A stretch of 17,584 nt of DNA from JBEKHI01 sp050012355 (GCA_050012355.1 JBEKHI010000145.1:1-17584); one strand, 5' to 3'; positions 7,874 through 16,374 are shown, counted from the stretch's first letter. Notes: generated from the sequence alone by a model not told the origin. Numbers and translations: made by a program.

Positions 7874-9157
7874 ATGAACGGTCAACCCGCGTTCCAGGCT
7901 GACGTACACCAGAATCGGTACCTGCCCGCAGGCGGTACCGTCGTCGATGCGGTCCTCACCGTGACTACGTCCAGCGCGGACGGGCACACCCCCGCGGCGG
8001 GGCCGAACGCCGCCCAGGTCATCATGATCGACTGCTCTGGCTCGATGGCCAACCCGCCAAGCAAGATGGACGAAGCGAAAAAAGCTACCATAACCGCCAT
8101 CGATACCCTGCGCGACGGGGTCGCGTTCGCCATCATCGCTGGACGCCACAACGCCGAAATGGTGTACCCGCCCGCTGCCACGCTCGTCCCGGCGACCAGG
8201 CAAACCCGCGCCGAGGCCCAGCACGCCGTGTCCCAGCTAATCGCGGACGGCGGCACTGCCCTCGGCACCTGGCTTCATCTGGCCAACAACCTGTTCGCCG
8301 GCCATCCCGCCGAGGTCAAGCACGCCATCATGCTCACCGACGGGCGCAACGAACACGAAACTCTCGAGCAGTTGGCCACCGTGCTCCGCTCCTGCGAAAG
8401 CGGGTTCGTCTGCGACGCTCGCGGGGTCGGCGATGGCTGGAGCGGCACCGAACTTCTTGTTGTCGCGTCCGCCCTGCTTGGTACCGCCGACGGCCTCGCC
8501 TTCCCCGGCGATCTCGTCGCTGACTTCCGGCGGATGACCGAGGCCGCGATGGGCAAGACACTCGGCGACGTAACGCTACGACTGTGGACCCCGGTAGGTT
8601 CTACGATCCGCCTCGTCGAACAGGCCTTCCCGCATCTGGAAGACTTGACCAGCCGCCGGACCGAGGTCAGCGCCCGCATCGGCGACTACCCCGTCGGCGC
8701 ATGGGGCATCGAAAGTCGCGACTACCACCTCTCCATCGCGCTGCCAGCGGGCGCCGCCGGTGAAGAACGGCTCGCCGCCCGCGTCAGCCTCGTCAGCCAG
8801 GACCAGGCGCTCCTTGAGTCACGGGTGTTCGCGACCTGGACGGACGACCACGCACTGTTCGCGACAATCGACCCGTGGGTCGCGCACTACAGCGGCCAGG
8901 AGGAACTCGCCGCTGCCATCCAGCAGGGCCTCGCCGCCCGTGATGCGGGCGACATCAACACCGCCACGGCCATGCTAGGCCGGGCCGCGCAGCTCGCCAC
9001 GGAGACCGGCCGGGAGGACACCGCCACACTCCTCGGCAGATTGGTCGAGGTGATCGATATCCGCAGCGGCGACGTGCGGCTCAGGCAAGATGTCGTCGGC
9101 GTCGACGCCGAAATGGCCAACGTCCGATCGGTCAGGACGATCCGGATCACGGGATAG
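7874..9157 (+). CDS. von Willebrand factor A domain protein
   Basis: This 427-residue protein has no signal peptide or membrane segment, so it is probably cytoplasmic. Residues 45-215 form a VWA domain with a complete metal-binding site: D53-C-S55-G-S57, Thr128 in GGTALGT and Asp156 in MLTDGRN. Such domains bind protein partners through a Mg2+ ion. The C-terminal half (about 220-427) is beta-rich, then helical and TPR-like (LAARDAGDINTATAMLGRAAQLA). AAAGGA lies about eight bases before the ATG. It sits 16 bases after the kinase and 21 before the FHA gene, and VWA/FHA/kinase clusters are common in actinobacteria, so it probably scaffolds kinase signalling. It is the only undamaged gene of the four, and the specific partner is unknown. 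Confidence 0.88.
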   Translation: MNGQPAFQADVHQNRYLPAGGTVVDAVLTVTTSSADGHTPAAGPNAAQVIMIDCSGSMANPPSKMDEAKKATITAIDTLRDGVAFAIIAGRHNAEMVYPPAATLVPATRQTRAEAQHAVSQLIADGGTALGTWLHLANNLFAGHPAEVKHAIMLTDGRNEHETLEQLATVLRSCESGFVCDARGVGDGWSGTELLVVASALLGTADGLAFPGDLVADFRRMTEAAMGKTLGDVTLRLWTPVGSTIRLVEQAFPHLEDLTSRRTEVSARIGDYPVGAWGIESRDYHLSIALPAGAAGEERLAARVSLVSQDQALLESRVFATWTDDHALFATIDPWVAHYSGQEELAAAIQQGLAARDAGDINTATAMLGRAAQLATETGREDTATLLGRLVEVIDIRSGDVRLRQDVVGVDAEMANVRSVRTIRITG

Positions 9158-9178
9158 CGGAGCAGAAGGTATCACACC

Positions 9179-9722
9179 ATGCCCAGATGCCCCCGCGGGC
9201 ACAACACGGCCGCCACTGACTACTGCGACGAGTGCGGCTCCCCGCTCAACGTTCTCGTCAGCCCAACGGCATCCCGCGCATCGGTGGCTGGTCGTGACCT
9301 GGGCGAACCGCGACTACCACGCGCACATGATCGCCTCGGCGTCGCAGTTCGCCGAGTTGGTCGACATCCCCGACAACTACCCCAAGCGGCATTTCGTACT
9401 CAACGGCAGCCGACTGCTGATCGGTCGGCGTAGCCGGTCTCGCGGCATCGAACCCGACATCGACCTGGCCGGACCGCCTGAGGACCCAGGCGTTTCGCAC
9501 ACCCACGCGGTCCTGGTCGCCAACCCGGACGGCCGCTGGAGCCTGGTGGACATGGAGTCGGCCAACGGCACCTACACCTACATCGACGGCCAGTACAAAC
9601 GCATCGAGGCCAATCAGCCTGTGCCGCTCGAAGACGGAGACCAGATCTTCCTAGGCGCTTGGACCACGCTGACCCTGCGTTCCCGATTCAATAAACGTCG
9701 TGGTATTCCGCGGCGAGGCTAG
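9179..9722 (+). pseudogene. Zinc-ribbon and FHA domain protein, frameshifted
   Basis: The ATG at 9179, preceded by AGAAGG, opens a short zinc ribbon: CPRGHNTAATDYCDECGSPL. Beyond about 9240-9285 the coding character moves to the frame ending at TAG 9720-9722. There it encodes WANRDYHAHM, LLIGRRSRSRGIEPDIDL, PEDPGVSHTHAVLV, DMESANGTYTYI and LEDGDQIFLGAWTTLTLR, a typical FHA domain with the GR, SxxH and NG residues that grip phosphothreonine. The linker between the two modules is variable in such proteins, so the exact break cannot be fixed; it needs one extra or two missing bases. FHA proteins of this type are kinase partners or substrates, and its place in the operon suggests it served the PknG-like kinase. 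As read, the ribbon and the FHA part are not joined. Confidence 0.82.
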
Positions 9723-9794
9723 ATGCCGGGCTGGCCGGCGGGGCGCGGATCGTACCGCTAGGCGCTGGCATCTGCCTCTTGTGAAGAGCCGATG

Positions 9795-9836
9795 GCGGAG
9801 GGCCGTATTGCCTATTGACGCCTGAACGGCCCCCGC
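9795..9836 (+). terminator. Hairpin after the kinase operon
   Basis: GCGG-a-GGGCCGT (9795-9806) pairs with ACGGCCC-CCGC (9826-9836): eleven base pairs with a single bulged A and a 19-base loop. It lies 73 bases after the FHA stop. There is no T-tract, as is frequent in actinobacterial terminators, so the role is inferred. Confidence 0.4.
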
Positions 9837-9905
9837 TGGTTCCAGGTTGCCGTGAGGAGCTTAGGGGATGGTGGTCAGGCCGCTATGCCGACTGGGGAAG
9901 GCGAC

Positions 9906-10439
9906 ATGACCTCATTGCCGATGACTGGGAACACGCCGGTGATCCGGACCGACTTTTCCGACCCCGCAGCCTGGGAGGCAGTTCGCGCAGCGATCCTTGC
10001 GCCCGGTGCCGAGGCCGAGCTGTTCACGGCGCACGTCACGTTGGTGGATGACCCGGACTTTGCCGGCTACACGCCGGAACAGATCCTGGCCCTCGTCAAC
10101 GACGAGTTCGCCGGTCGTCATACGTGCCTGTTCATCGCGGACGAGACAACGGTCAGCTCGGCTGACTGGCCTGTGCTCGTGATGGATCTTCGAGACGAGC
10201 AGGGCCGGACGTTCCGTGCCGTGGCTGACGAGCTGTACGGCATCGAGGCCAACCTGTCGACCGGCAACATGGACTTCTCTTTCTACGCCGAGTTTGCCGA
10301 CGACACCGGCGGGGTCTTCCGGGGTGGCGGCCCGCCCCGTTCGGTGATTAAGGCGGGACTGCAGCAGGCACTGCAGAACTCGCCGAGTAACGCGATGGCA
10401 GCAATGCTCAAGCCCCGGAACCTCCCGTCGGGTGAGTGA
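9906..10439 (+). CDS. DUF6924-like protein
   Basis: The product is a 177-residue acidic soluble protein with no signal or membrane segment. The ATG at 9906 is preceded by GGGGAAGG, a better ribosome site than that of the in-frame GTG at 9852. The sequence VIRTDFSDPAAWEAVRAAI near the start, then VDDPDFAGYTPEQILALV, VLVMDL, GRTFRAV, and LSTGNMDFSFYAEFAD followed by GVFRGG, agrees with my memory of the DUF6924 family of short actinobacterial proteins. No biochemical function is known to me. It is probably monocistronic: a hairpin lies upstream and 230-260 bases follow before the next gene. That gap (10440-10700) holds only a small inverted repeat, CAACA-AATA-TGTTG at 10555-10568, of unknown meaning. 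Confidence 0.8.
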   Translation: MTSLPMTGNTPVIRTDFSDPAAWEAVRAAILAPGAEAELFTAHVTLVDDPDFAGYTPEQILALVNDEFAGRHTCLFIADETTVSSADWPVLVMDLRDEQGRTFRAVADELYGIEANLSTGNMDFSFYAEFADDTGGVFRGGGPPRSVIKAGLQQALQNSPSNAMAAMLKPRNLPSGE

Positions 10440-10700
10440 AGCTAAGCAGCGGCTCACTATCGTCGATGTCCGGCGGGCAGCAGGTTCAGCCGCCTGACCG
10501 AGGTATTCGCGCGGGCCGCTGACCGCGAGCGCGGCCGAGCTGATGCCTGAATTGCAACAAATATGTTGGTCGTATGGGTTGATCGGGCCGGGTGTGCCTG
10601 TGAGCATTAACCGGCTTCTGTCGGGGGCAGAGCAGATTGCCCACTGCGGAGTTACTTCCTGGGGCCAGCAGTGCTGTTGTTTGTTCGGATGGGGATGAGG

Positions 10701-13127
10701 ATGCGATTGAGGACGAAGCTGGGCGCCAGCCTGGCTACGGTTGCCGTCGTGGGCGCCGGGATGGGGATCGGCGTGAGCGGGGCCGCCGGCGCGACCACTG
10801 CGGCATCCGGCGGTACCTGGGGATCGGTGCAGGAGATACCGGGCCTTGCGGCGCTGACTAGTACCTCGGGCGGGCACAACCCCAGCAACGTCAGTGCGCT
10901 GGGCTGTAGCACGCTGGGCAACTGCGCTGCCGTCGGCGACTATGGCTCGCCCGTCACCGGTGCCACGGTGCCGTTCGTCGCGACCGAGGTGAACGGGACC
11001 TGGGGCACGCAGCCCCTCGCTGGTCTCCCCACCGAGGCCGCCGATACCGCCGCCTACCTCACGGAAGTCTCGTGTGGCACACCTGACTTCTGCACCGCCA
11101 TCGGTACCTTCTACGACACGGACTACGTTCTGCACCCCTTCGAGGTCACAGAGACTGGCGGCATCTGGGGCACACCGGTCGTACTCGACGCGTCCGGGCT
11201 GGGCAATGTGCAGTCGTTCGGCTTCAGCGGCCTATCGTGTCCGGCAGCTGGTGAGTGCACCCTCATCGGTTCCTACACTCTGACGGGTGCCACCCCGGTC
11301 CCGTTCACCGCCGACGAATCGGCCGGCACCTGGGGGTCTCTGCAGCCATTGGCCGGCCTGGCGAGCCTGCAGCCCTCCTCAGCGTCCGCCGTGACGGGCG
11401 GCTTTACCTCGTTGTCCTGCGGCGCCCCGGGTGATTGCACGGCGGGCGGTACCTATGAGTACAGCAACTCCCAGTACGGAGCGGTGCAGCAGCCGTTCAT
11501 CGTGAGCGAGTCCGACCACTCCTGGGGTGAGCCTCAGCCAATTCCCGGCATTGCCTCGGTGAGTTCCAGCGGGCAGGGCGACGCTGGTCTGCCAAACGAA
11601 GTCACCTCGGTTTCCTGCCCCGATGCCGGTGACTGCGCCGTCACCGGCACCTTCTTTCCGCAGCTCAATTCGGACGGCCTGTTCTTCACCCTTGATGAGG
11701 CCGACGGTACCTGGGGCCAGGCGAAGGCGCTTAGCCTCCCGTCGGGCGACTCCGTAGATGGCCCGGCTCCCTTTGTCTCCTGCCGTTCGGCGGGCAACTG
11801 CGTCATCGCCGCGGAAGTGGCGAACGAACCGGGCCAGTCGTCTAGCGGGTCTAGCGCGGTAGTTACCGCGGCCGAGTCCAGCGGCGGTGACTGGGGTGCG
11901 GCCACGGCCATCCCGGGGATCGCGGCGGGCGATGAACCCCAGGTCGCCGACCTCGTCTGCGTGCCAGCCGGGGACTGCACCGTCCTTGGGGTCTCCTATC
12001 CGGGCGACAGTGACCCGGATGAGATCTTCTCCGCCACCAGCCCGGACGGCGGCGCCATGGCGGCCGCGCAGCAGGTGGCTTCATCGGGCGACTTCACGCC
12101 GGTTAGCCTCCAGGGGGTATGCCCGCAAGATGGCCACTGCACCGTCGCGTACAACGGGCTCGACGCCACCGTCGGGCAAGACGGCACGTACACCGGACCC
12201 ACTGCGCCGCAACTGGTCACCGAGGCGACTCCTGCCACCGTCACGCTGACCGCATCGACGTCGAAGGTGACCTACGGCTCCGAGCAGTCCACGAAGCTCA
12301 TAGCCACTGTGTCCTCCCCGGCGGGTGGCACGCCGACCGGGACCGTCATCGTGACTGGCCCCGGCGAGAGCACCCTGTGCGCGATCACCCTCACGAACGG
12401 CACTGGAACGTGTCCGCTTACGGCGACGCAGCTTCCCGCTGGAGCCGATGAGCTGACGGCTGCGTATGGCGGTGACGTCAGCTACCTGCCGGCGACCGGG
12501 ACGGACACCGTCACCGTTGCCCGAGCGGCTACGGTGACCCGCCTCGCGTTCACGCCGAGCAGCATCACCTTCACGGGCGCGGCCACAACCTTGGTCGTCA
12601 CCGGCAGCGTGTCATCCACGGCGGGGACGCCCAACGGCTCGGCGACGGTTTTCGTTGACGGTAGCGCGGTCTCCGGGTGCACCAACGTGCCGCTCACCGG
12701 GACGGTCTCCTGCAAGGGGACGACGGCGATCCTGGCCGACGGCAAGCACCGGGTGGTCCTGGCTTATTTGGGTCAGGGCGACTTCGCGGCGTCCTCGTCG
12801 GCGTCGCTCGCGCTGACGGCCGTGAAGCGGGGCACGACGACCACCCTGGCCCTAGCGAAGACGAGCGTCACCTACGGGCACGAGAGCGCCGAGAAGTTCA
12901 CCGTGTCGGTCAGTCACGTCGGCAGCGTCTACCCGACGGGCAAGCTGACGGTCCGGATCGGCGGCACAGCGATCTGCACGATCATCCTCAGGAAGGGCAC
13001 CGGCAGTTGCACGCTGGCCAACACCCGCCTGCGCGCCGGCAAGTACACGTTCGTTGCCCAGTACGGCGGCGACGGCAACTACAACCTCTCCGACTCAGCG
13101 AAAAAGGTCCTGAAGGTCGCTGCCTAG
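10701..13127 (+). CDS. Large secreted protein: eight C-x5-C repeats and three Ig-like domains
   Basis: The protein has 808 residues from the ATG at 10701, which I prefer because GGGG(ATGA)GG lies just upstream and it gives a normal Sec signal (MRLRTKLG, hydrophobic core, cleavage near AAGA). GTG 10671 and ATGs 10689 and 10695 are alternatives. Residues about 35-505 hold eight repeats of the type found in the lipoprotein at 1919, with the pairs CSTLGNC, CGTPDFC, CPAAGEC, CGAPGDC, CPDAGDC, CRSAGNC, CVPAGDC and CPQDGHC, and GTWG motifs between them. From about 508 three bacterial Ig-like (Big_3_5 type) domains follow, each with V-T-Y-G, PTG and YGGD or equivalents. There is no sortase motif or C-terminal membrane segment, so it is secreted or held non-covalently. 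Role unknown; adhesion or surface binding is an inference from the Ig domains. It ends 54 bases from the convergent helicase gene. Confidence 0.85.
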   Translation: MRLRTKLGASLATVAVVGAGMGIGVSGAAGATTAASGGTWGSVQEIPGLAALTSTSGGHNPSNVSALGCSTLGNCAAVGDYGSPVTGATVPFVATEVNGTWGTQPLAGLPTEAADTAAYLTEVSCGTPDFCTAIGTFYDTDYVLHPFEVTETGGIWGTPVVLDASGLGNVQSFGFSGLSCPAAGECTLIGSYTLTGATPVPFTADESAGTWGSLQPLAGLASLQPSSASAVTGGFTSLSCGAPGDCTAGGTYEYSNSQYGAVQQPFIVSESDHSWGEPQPIPGIASVSSSGQGDAGLPNEVTSVSCPDAGDCAVTGTFFPQLNSDGLFFTLDEADGTWGQAKALSLPSGDSVDGPAPFVSCRSAGNCVIAAEVANEPGQSSSGSSAVVTAAESSGGDWGAATAIPGIAAGDEPQVADLVCVPAGDCTVLGVSYPGDSDPDEIFSATSPDGGAMAAAQQVASSGDFTPVSLQGVCPQDGHCTVAYNGLDATVGQDGTYTGPTAPQLVTEATPATVTLTASTSKVTYGSEQSTKLIATVSSPAGGTPTGTVIVTGPGESTLCAITLTNGTGTCPLTATQLPAGADELTAAYGGDVSYLPATGTDTVTVARAATVTRLAFTPSSITFTGAATTLVVTGSVSSTAGTPNGSATVFVDGSAVSGCTNVPLTGTVSCKGTTAILADGKHRVVLAYLGQGDFAASSSASLALTAVKRGTTTTLALAKTSVTYGHESAEKFTVSVSHVGSVYPTGKLTVRIGGTAICTIILRKGTGSCTLANTRLRAGKYTFVAQYGGDGNYNLSDSAKKVLKVAA

Positions 13128-13181
13128 CCCCTGCGGTGCCCGGGGCCCGGCAGCTCCTCAAGTAGCCTGTTCCGTGGTGAT

Positions 13182-15443
13182 TCAAGCCGCCTTGAGCCGT
13201 TTCCGTTCCGCGGCCACGATCGCGTTTCGCAGCTCGGTCTCGGAGCCGATGTCTACCGCGTCCGGCGTCGCGTTCGCCATGTCGCTACGGCGCGCGTACT
13301 CATCGAACGCCTCGCGCTTGGCTGTCAGCAGTTCGAGGATGCGCTGGTCGACGCTGTCCTCGCACAGCAGCCGGTGTACGTCCACGGGGCGAACCTGGCC
13401 CATCCGGTGCGCGCGGGCGATCGCCTGCTCCTCGATCGACGGCGTCAGTTGCGGCTCGGCGATGATGATCACCGACGCGGCTTGGATGTTCAGGCCCACG
13501 CCGCCCGCCTTGATCTGAGAGACCAGCACTGCCGGTCCGCTGGCGTTCGTGAGCTCGTCCACCATCGCCTGGCGATCGGTCGGCGAAACGTCACCGGTCA
13601 GCGGTCCGACGACGGGAATGCCCGGGACGCCGTCGCGCCCGGCTAGCGCCTCGATCACCGTCTCCAGCACGTCGCGGAAGTACGAGAATACGATGACCTT
13701 GCGCCCGCCGTCGGCTGCCTCGCTGATGATCTCCACCAGCCGCCGGAGCTTCGGCGATCCCTTCACCGTTCCCGGGTCGAACGCGGCCCGGCGCATCGCC
13801 ATGAAGTTCCCTTCGAGAACCGCCTTCCGGTACGCGCGCATTGCCGCTCCCTCAAGCGCCACCCACTCCTGCGTCTCCAACCGGTCGGGTAGTTCGCTGA
13901 GTACGTCTTCCTGGTTGCGCCGCAGGTAGACCGGCGCCACCTGCTCCCGGAACCTGGTGCCATCCAGCGCCTCATCCGCGATGTCGAGATTTTCGGCGAC
14001 CGTCGGGCGCAGGTGCCCGACTAGAACCCGGAACTCCTCTACCTTGTTCTCCATCGGCGTCCCCGTCAGGAACAGCGCCCGCCTGCTCCGCGCCGCCCAT
14101 TCGCTAACCGCCTGGGTGCGCAACGCGTTCGGGTTCTTCGCGTAGTGCGCCTCGTCGACGACCATCATCGCTACCGAGACGTCCAGGTCTTCCGACATGG
14201 TGCGCAGTGCCTCGAACGTCGTGACGGCAACGCCGCCCTGAGCCGCCCACTCCTGCTCGGCGGCCTGCCGTTTCGCGCCTGGCAGGTGGAGCCGGCGGGC
14301 CTCCAGCAGCGTGTGCCGCTCCACCTCGCGCGTCCAGTTGATGACCACGCTCGCTGGGCAGACGACGAGGAAGTGCGTCGCGCCCTTGGCTGCCAGGTGG
14401 CACATCGCGGCGAGTGACTCTATCGTCTTGCCGAGGCCCATCTCGTCGCCGAGTATCACCCGCTCCTGGACCAGCGCGAACTTCGCGCCGAACGACTGGT
14501 AGCCGCGCAGCGATGTCTTGAGGAGGGACAGGTCAAGGGGCAGCACGCGGACTTGCTCGGCGATGTCGGCGGGGAGAAAGCCCTGGCTAGCCTCCCGTTC
14601 CGGGTCGAGTTCCGCGACATCGATCAGCAGTGCGTTGTAGGTGACGGGGCGGGCGAGGAAATCATTCCACAGCCGGGTGACCCGCTGTTCCTTGCTGGCC
14701 TTCTCCAGTTCGGCCTCGGCCCTGGACAGCCGCTTGCGTGCCGTGGTGACCTGCTTGGAGCTGAGGATGGCGTCCAACTCGATGAGAGCATCTCGGGCTT
14801 CCTGCTTCTTCCGCTCGGAGAACGTGAAGAGCATTCTCCGCCGGCTCGCGCCGCGGGCGGCCGGGTCAAGGCGGCGCCCGATCTCGCTCGCCAGCGGACT
14901 CAGGTCCGGGCCTTTCAGTGCGGACCTGGCGCGCTCGTAACGGCGCAGTGCGGCGATGAGCACAGTCTGCTCGGGGGTCCGGGCGTCCGGGTCGATGCGA
15001 ACGCGGGTGCCATCCTCGACGGACTTCCGCATCTGCGATGCGGCGGCCATGATGCGCCTGGCCGTCCTGCGGCGAACCCGCGGGATACGCCTGAGCGCTT
15101 CGTCTCCGGCCGCGAGGACGCTACCGACCGTTTCGAGGCCCCCGTCTATGAGGGGGGCGAACGTGATCTTCCCCGGGACGAGGTCCCGGAGCCGGTCAAC
15201 CGGCATCACGTCCAGCGCTTCGGCGACAATCTGGTCGCGCACCGCCTCATACGCTTGTCGCGCGACTTCGCGGGACTCTCCCGGCGCGGCTAGGACCGCC
15301 TCGATGGCATCGCGGACCGCACGGCCGTCGGAGACGACGGCACGAGCCGCCTTTCCCGGGCGCAGAGGCCTGGCTTCGACGGGCTTGTCTTCCGAAGCCG
15401 TCACCGGTTCCGGGGTCCTTGTCAGTTCTGCCGTGCGCGCCAC
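13182..15443 (-). CDS. SNF2-family DEAD/DEAH-box helicase
   Basis: The 753-residue enzyme uses ATP to move along or remodel DNA-protein complexes. Motifs in order: GDEMGLGKT (Walker A, 332-340), VVDEAHYAKNP (DEAH box, 430-433), FLTGTPMENK (458-467), VIVFSYF (583-589), SQIKAGGVGLN (642-652) and QAIARAHRMGQ (673-683), the full two-lobe SNF2/RecA core. Residues 1-310 are mainly helical and charged, with no domain I recognise. The GTG start at 15443 has GGAGG 11 bases upstream. No methylase, nuclease or other defence gene adjoins it, so I do not assign it to a restriction or phage-defence system; a housekeeping repair or transcription role is equally possible. It is divergent from the HTH gene across 226 bases, and convergent with the Ig-like repeat protein without a clear terminator between. 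Confidence 0.92.
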   Translation of the reverse strand: MARTAELTRTPEPVTASEDKPVEARPLRPGKAARAVVSDGRAVRDAIEAVLAAPGESREVARQAYEAVRDQIVAEALDVMPVDRLRDLVPGKITFAPLIDGGLETVGSVLAAGDEALRRIPRVRRRTARRIMAAASQMRKSVEDGTRVRIDPDARTPEQTVLIAALRRYERARSALKGPDLSPLASEIGRRLDPAARGASRRRMLFTFSERKKQEARDALIELDAILSSKQVTTARKRLSRAEAELEKASKEQRVTRLWNDFLARPVTYNALLIDVAELDPEREASQGFLPADIAEQVRVLPLDLSLLKTSLRGYQSFGAKFALVQERVILGDEMGLGKTIESLAAMCHLAAKGATHFLVVCPASVVINWTREVERHTLLEARRLHLPGAKRQAAEQEWAAQGGVAVTTFEALRTMSEDLDVSVAMMVVDEAHYAKNPNALRTQAVSEWAARSRRALFLTGTPMENKVEEFRVLVGHLRPTVAENLDIADEALDGTRFREQVAPVYLRRNQEDVLSELPDRLETQEWVALEGAAMRAYRKAVLEGNFMAMRRAAFDPGTVKGSPKLRRLVEIISEAADGGRKVIVFSYFRDVLETVIEALAGRDGVPGIPVVGPLTGDVSPTDRQAMVDELTNASGPAVLVSQIKAGGVGLNIQAASVIIIAEPQLTPSIEEQAIARAHRMGQVRPVDVHRLLCEDSVDQRILELLTAKREAFDEYARRSDMANATPDAVDIGSETELRNAIVAAERKRLKAA

Positions 15444-15623
15444 CGTGGTGAAAGCCTCCGTATTAGAACTGGCGATCGGACTGATTATGACGATAGAGGA
15501 TATCGCCGGACACGTTGGGAATCTCGCCCGATCTCGCCGGCCTGGGCGCGGGCTGAATCCTCGATCCGGGCATGGGCCTGACCTGGAGGCGGCCGCTTTA
15601 CGGTCTGGTTAGCGCGGTATCTC

Positions 15624-15639
15624 GTCAGCATGTGCTGAC
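15624..15639 (+). promoter_or_regulatory. Operator half of a palindrome pair, distal site
   Basis: GTCAGCATGTGCTGAC has perfect outer arms GTCAGCA/TGCTGAC apart from one central mismatch. It shares the arms of the site at 15648-15669, with centres 27 bases apart, and lies 31-46 bases before the HTH start. Two copies in tandem indicate a dimeric regulator, perhaps the HTH protein itself; I cannot name a known regulator for this motif. Confidence 0.65.
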
Positions 15640-15647
15640 GCTATTTA

Positions 15648-15669
15648 GCCGTCAGCATATGCTGACGGC
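15648..15669 (+). promoter_or_regulatory. Perfect 22-base palindromic operator abutting the HTH start codon
   Basis: The arms GCCGTCAGCAT and ATGCTGACGGC are perfect reverse complements, centred at 15658-15659. The repeat ends on the base before ATG 15670, and a weak TATTTA box (15642-15647) sits between it and the distal site. A bound protein would block transcription or translation start, so autoregulation is likely. Confidence 0.7.
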
Positions 15670-15894
15670 ATGGAGCCTATGCGCGACATCGCCGAGGATG
15701 CCGCCAGCACCGACCCCGACGCCGGCCTTCGCGCGGTAGCCGGCCTGCGGGCACTCACCGAGCGGCTGGAGATCCTCCAGGTCGACAACGCCCGTGCGCT
15801 CGGGTGGTCCTGGCAGCAGATCGCCGCGCGGCTCGGCGTCACCAAGCAGACCGTGCACCGCAAGCACGGCAAGCGGACTGGAAGGCAGCCATGA
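15670..15894 (+). CDS. Small helix-turn-helix regulator, coupled to a Clp-N gene
   Basis: The 74-residue protein has a long acidic N-terminal helix (residues 1-40), then a helix-turn-helix at about 44-66: ARALGWSWQQIAARLGVTKQ followed by TVHRKHGKR, of the sigma-factor-like or MarR-like short type. The start at 15670 lacks a ribosome site because the operator fills the space, so the message may be leaderless or begin at ATG 15679. Its stop overlaps the next start as ATGA. Small HTH proteins next to Clp N-domain proteins are a recurring actinobacterial pair. Here the operators directly upstream suggest that the HTH controls its own operon. The inducing signal is unknown. Confidence 0.85.
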   Translation: MEPMRDIAEDAASTDPDAGLRAVAGLRALTERLEILQVDNARALGWSWQQIAARLGVTKQTVHRKHGKRTGRQP

Positions 15895-16374
15895 CCAGGC
15901 ACATGACCCAGGACCGCCGCCCTTGCGGAGCAGGCCTACGAGCACGCCATCCGGCTCGGGCACCCCTACCTCGGCGGCGAGCACCTCCTGCTCGCCCTGG
16001 CGGCGATCGGGGTCGATGTCGACGCCGTGCGGGCCACGACCGAGGCGTCCTTCGGCCAGGAGGCTCTCGCCCGGGCCGCCCAGGCCGCTCACACTAAGCA
16101 TCGCTGGTACGACCCGCGGCCCATTTCCGGCGCGTGGCAGTGGGGCGGCGTCTTCCTTCCCCATGGCCCGGGCGCCATGCAGGCTCTCCTGGGCGCCCGC
16201 CGCGAGGCGCAAGCCCGGCCCACCGCCCAGCCCGCCGGTGTCGAGGACCTGGCCCGGGGCATCCTCGCCGTCACCGAAGGGCTGGTGCCCCCGATCCTGT
16301 CGCGGCTGGGCGTGTCCGGGGTGGCATTGAGCGCCGCGATCCTGGACCGCTACCGGTCGCCCAGCGGGGGCTGA
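15891..16374 (+). pseudogene. Clp N-terminal repeat domain protein, frameshifted near the start
   Basis: The ATG at 15891 overlaps the HTH stop (ATGA) and has GGAAGG five bases upstream, so it is surely the intended start. Its frame gives MTRHMTQDRRPCGAG and then nonsense. From about 15907 the frame ending at TGA 16372-16374 reads AALAEQAYEHAIRLGHPYLG and then GEHLLLALAAIGVDVDAV, the first Clp N-terminal repeat, followed by a Trp-rich stretch and a second helical part. In Clp chaperones this repeat handles substrates and adaptors; stand-alone versions without ATPase are of unknown role. The run ACCCAGG at 15906-15912 would restore MTPRTAALAEQ if it had two more C, so slippage at a C-run is the simplest cause. 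An in-frame GTG at 16027 could yield a 115-residue C-terminal fragment lacking the first repeat. Confidence 0.75.

Noticed and set aside
6355..9285. Programmed ribosomal frameshifting in the kinase and FHA genes
   Set aside because: No slippery heptamer or downstream structure was evident, and two separate genes with different shift directions fit mutation or error better.
13182..15443. SNF2 helicase as the core of a phage-defence island
   Set aside because: No methylase, nuclease, phospholipase or other defence partner adjoins it within the window.
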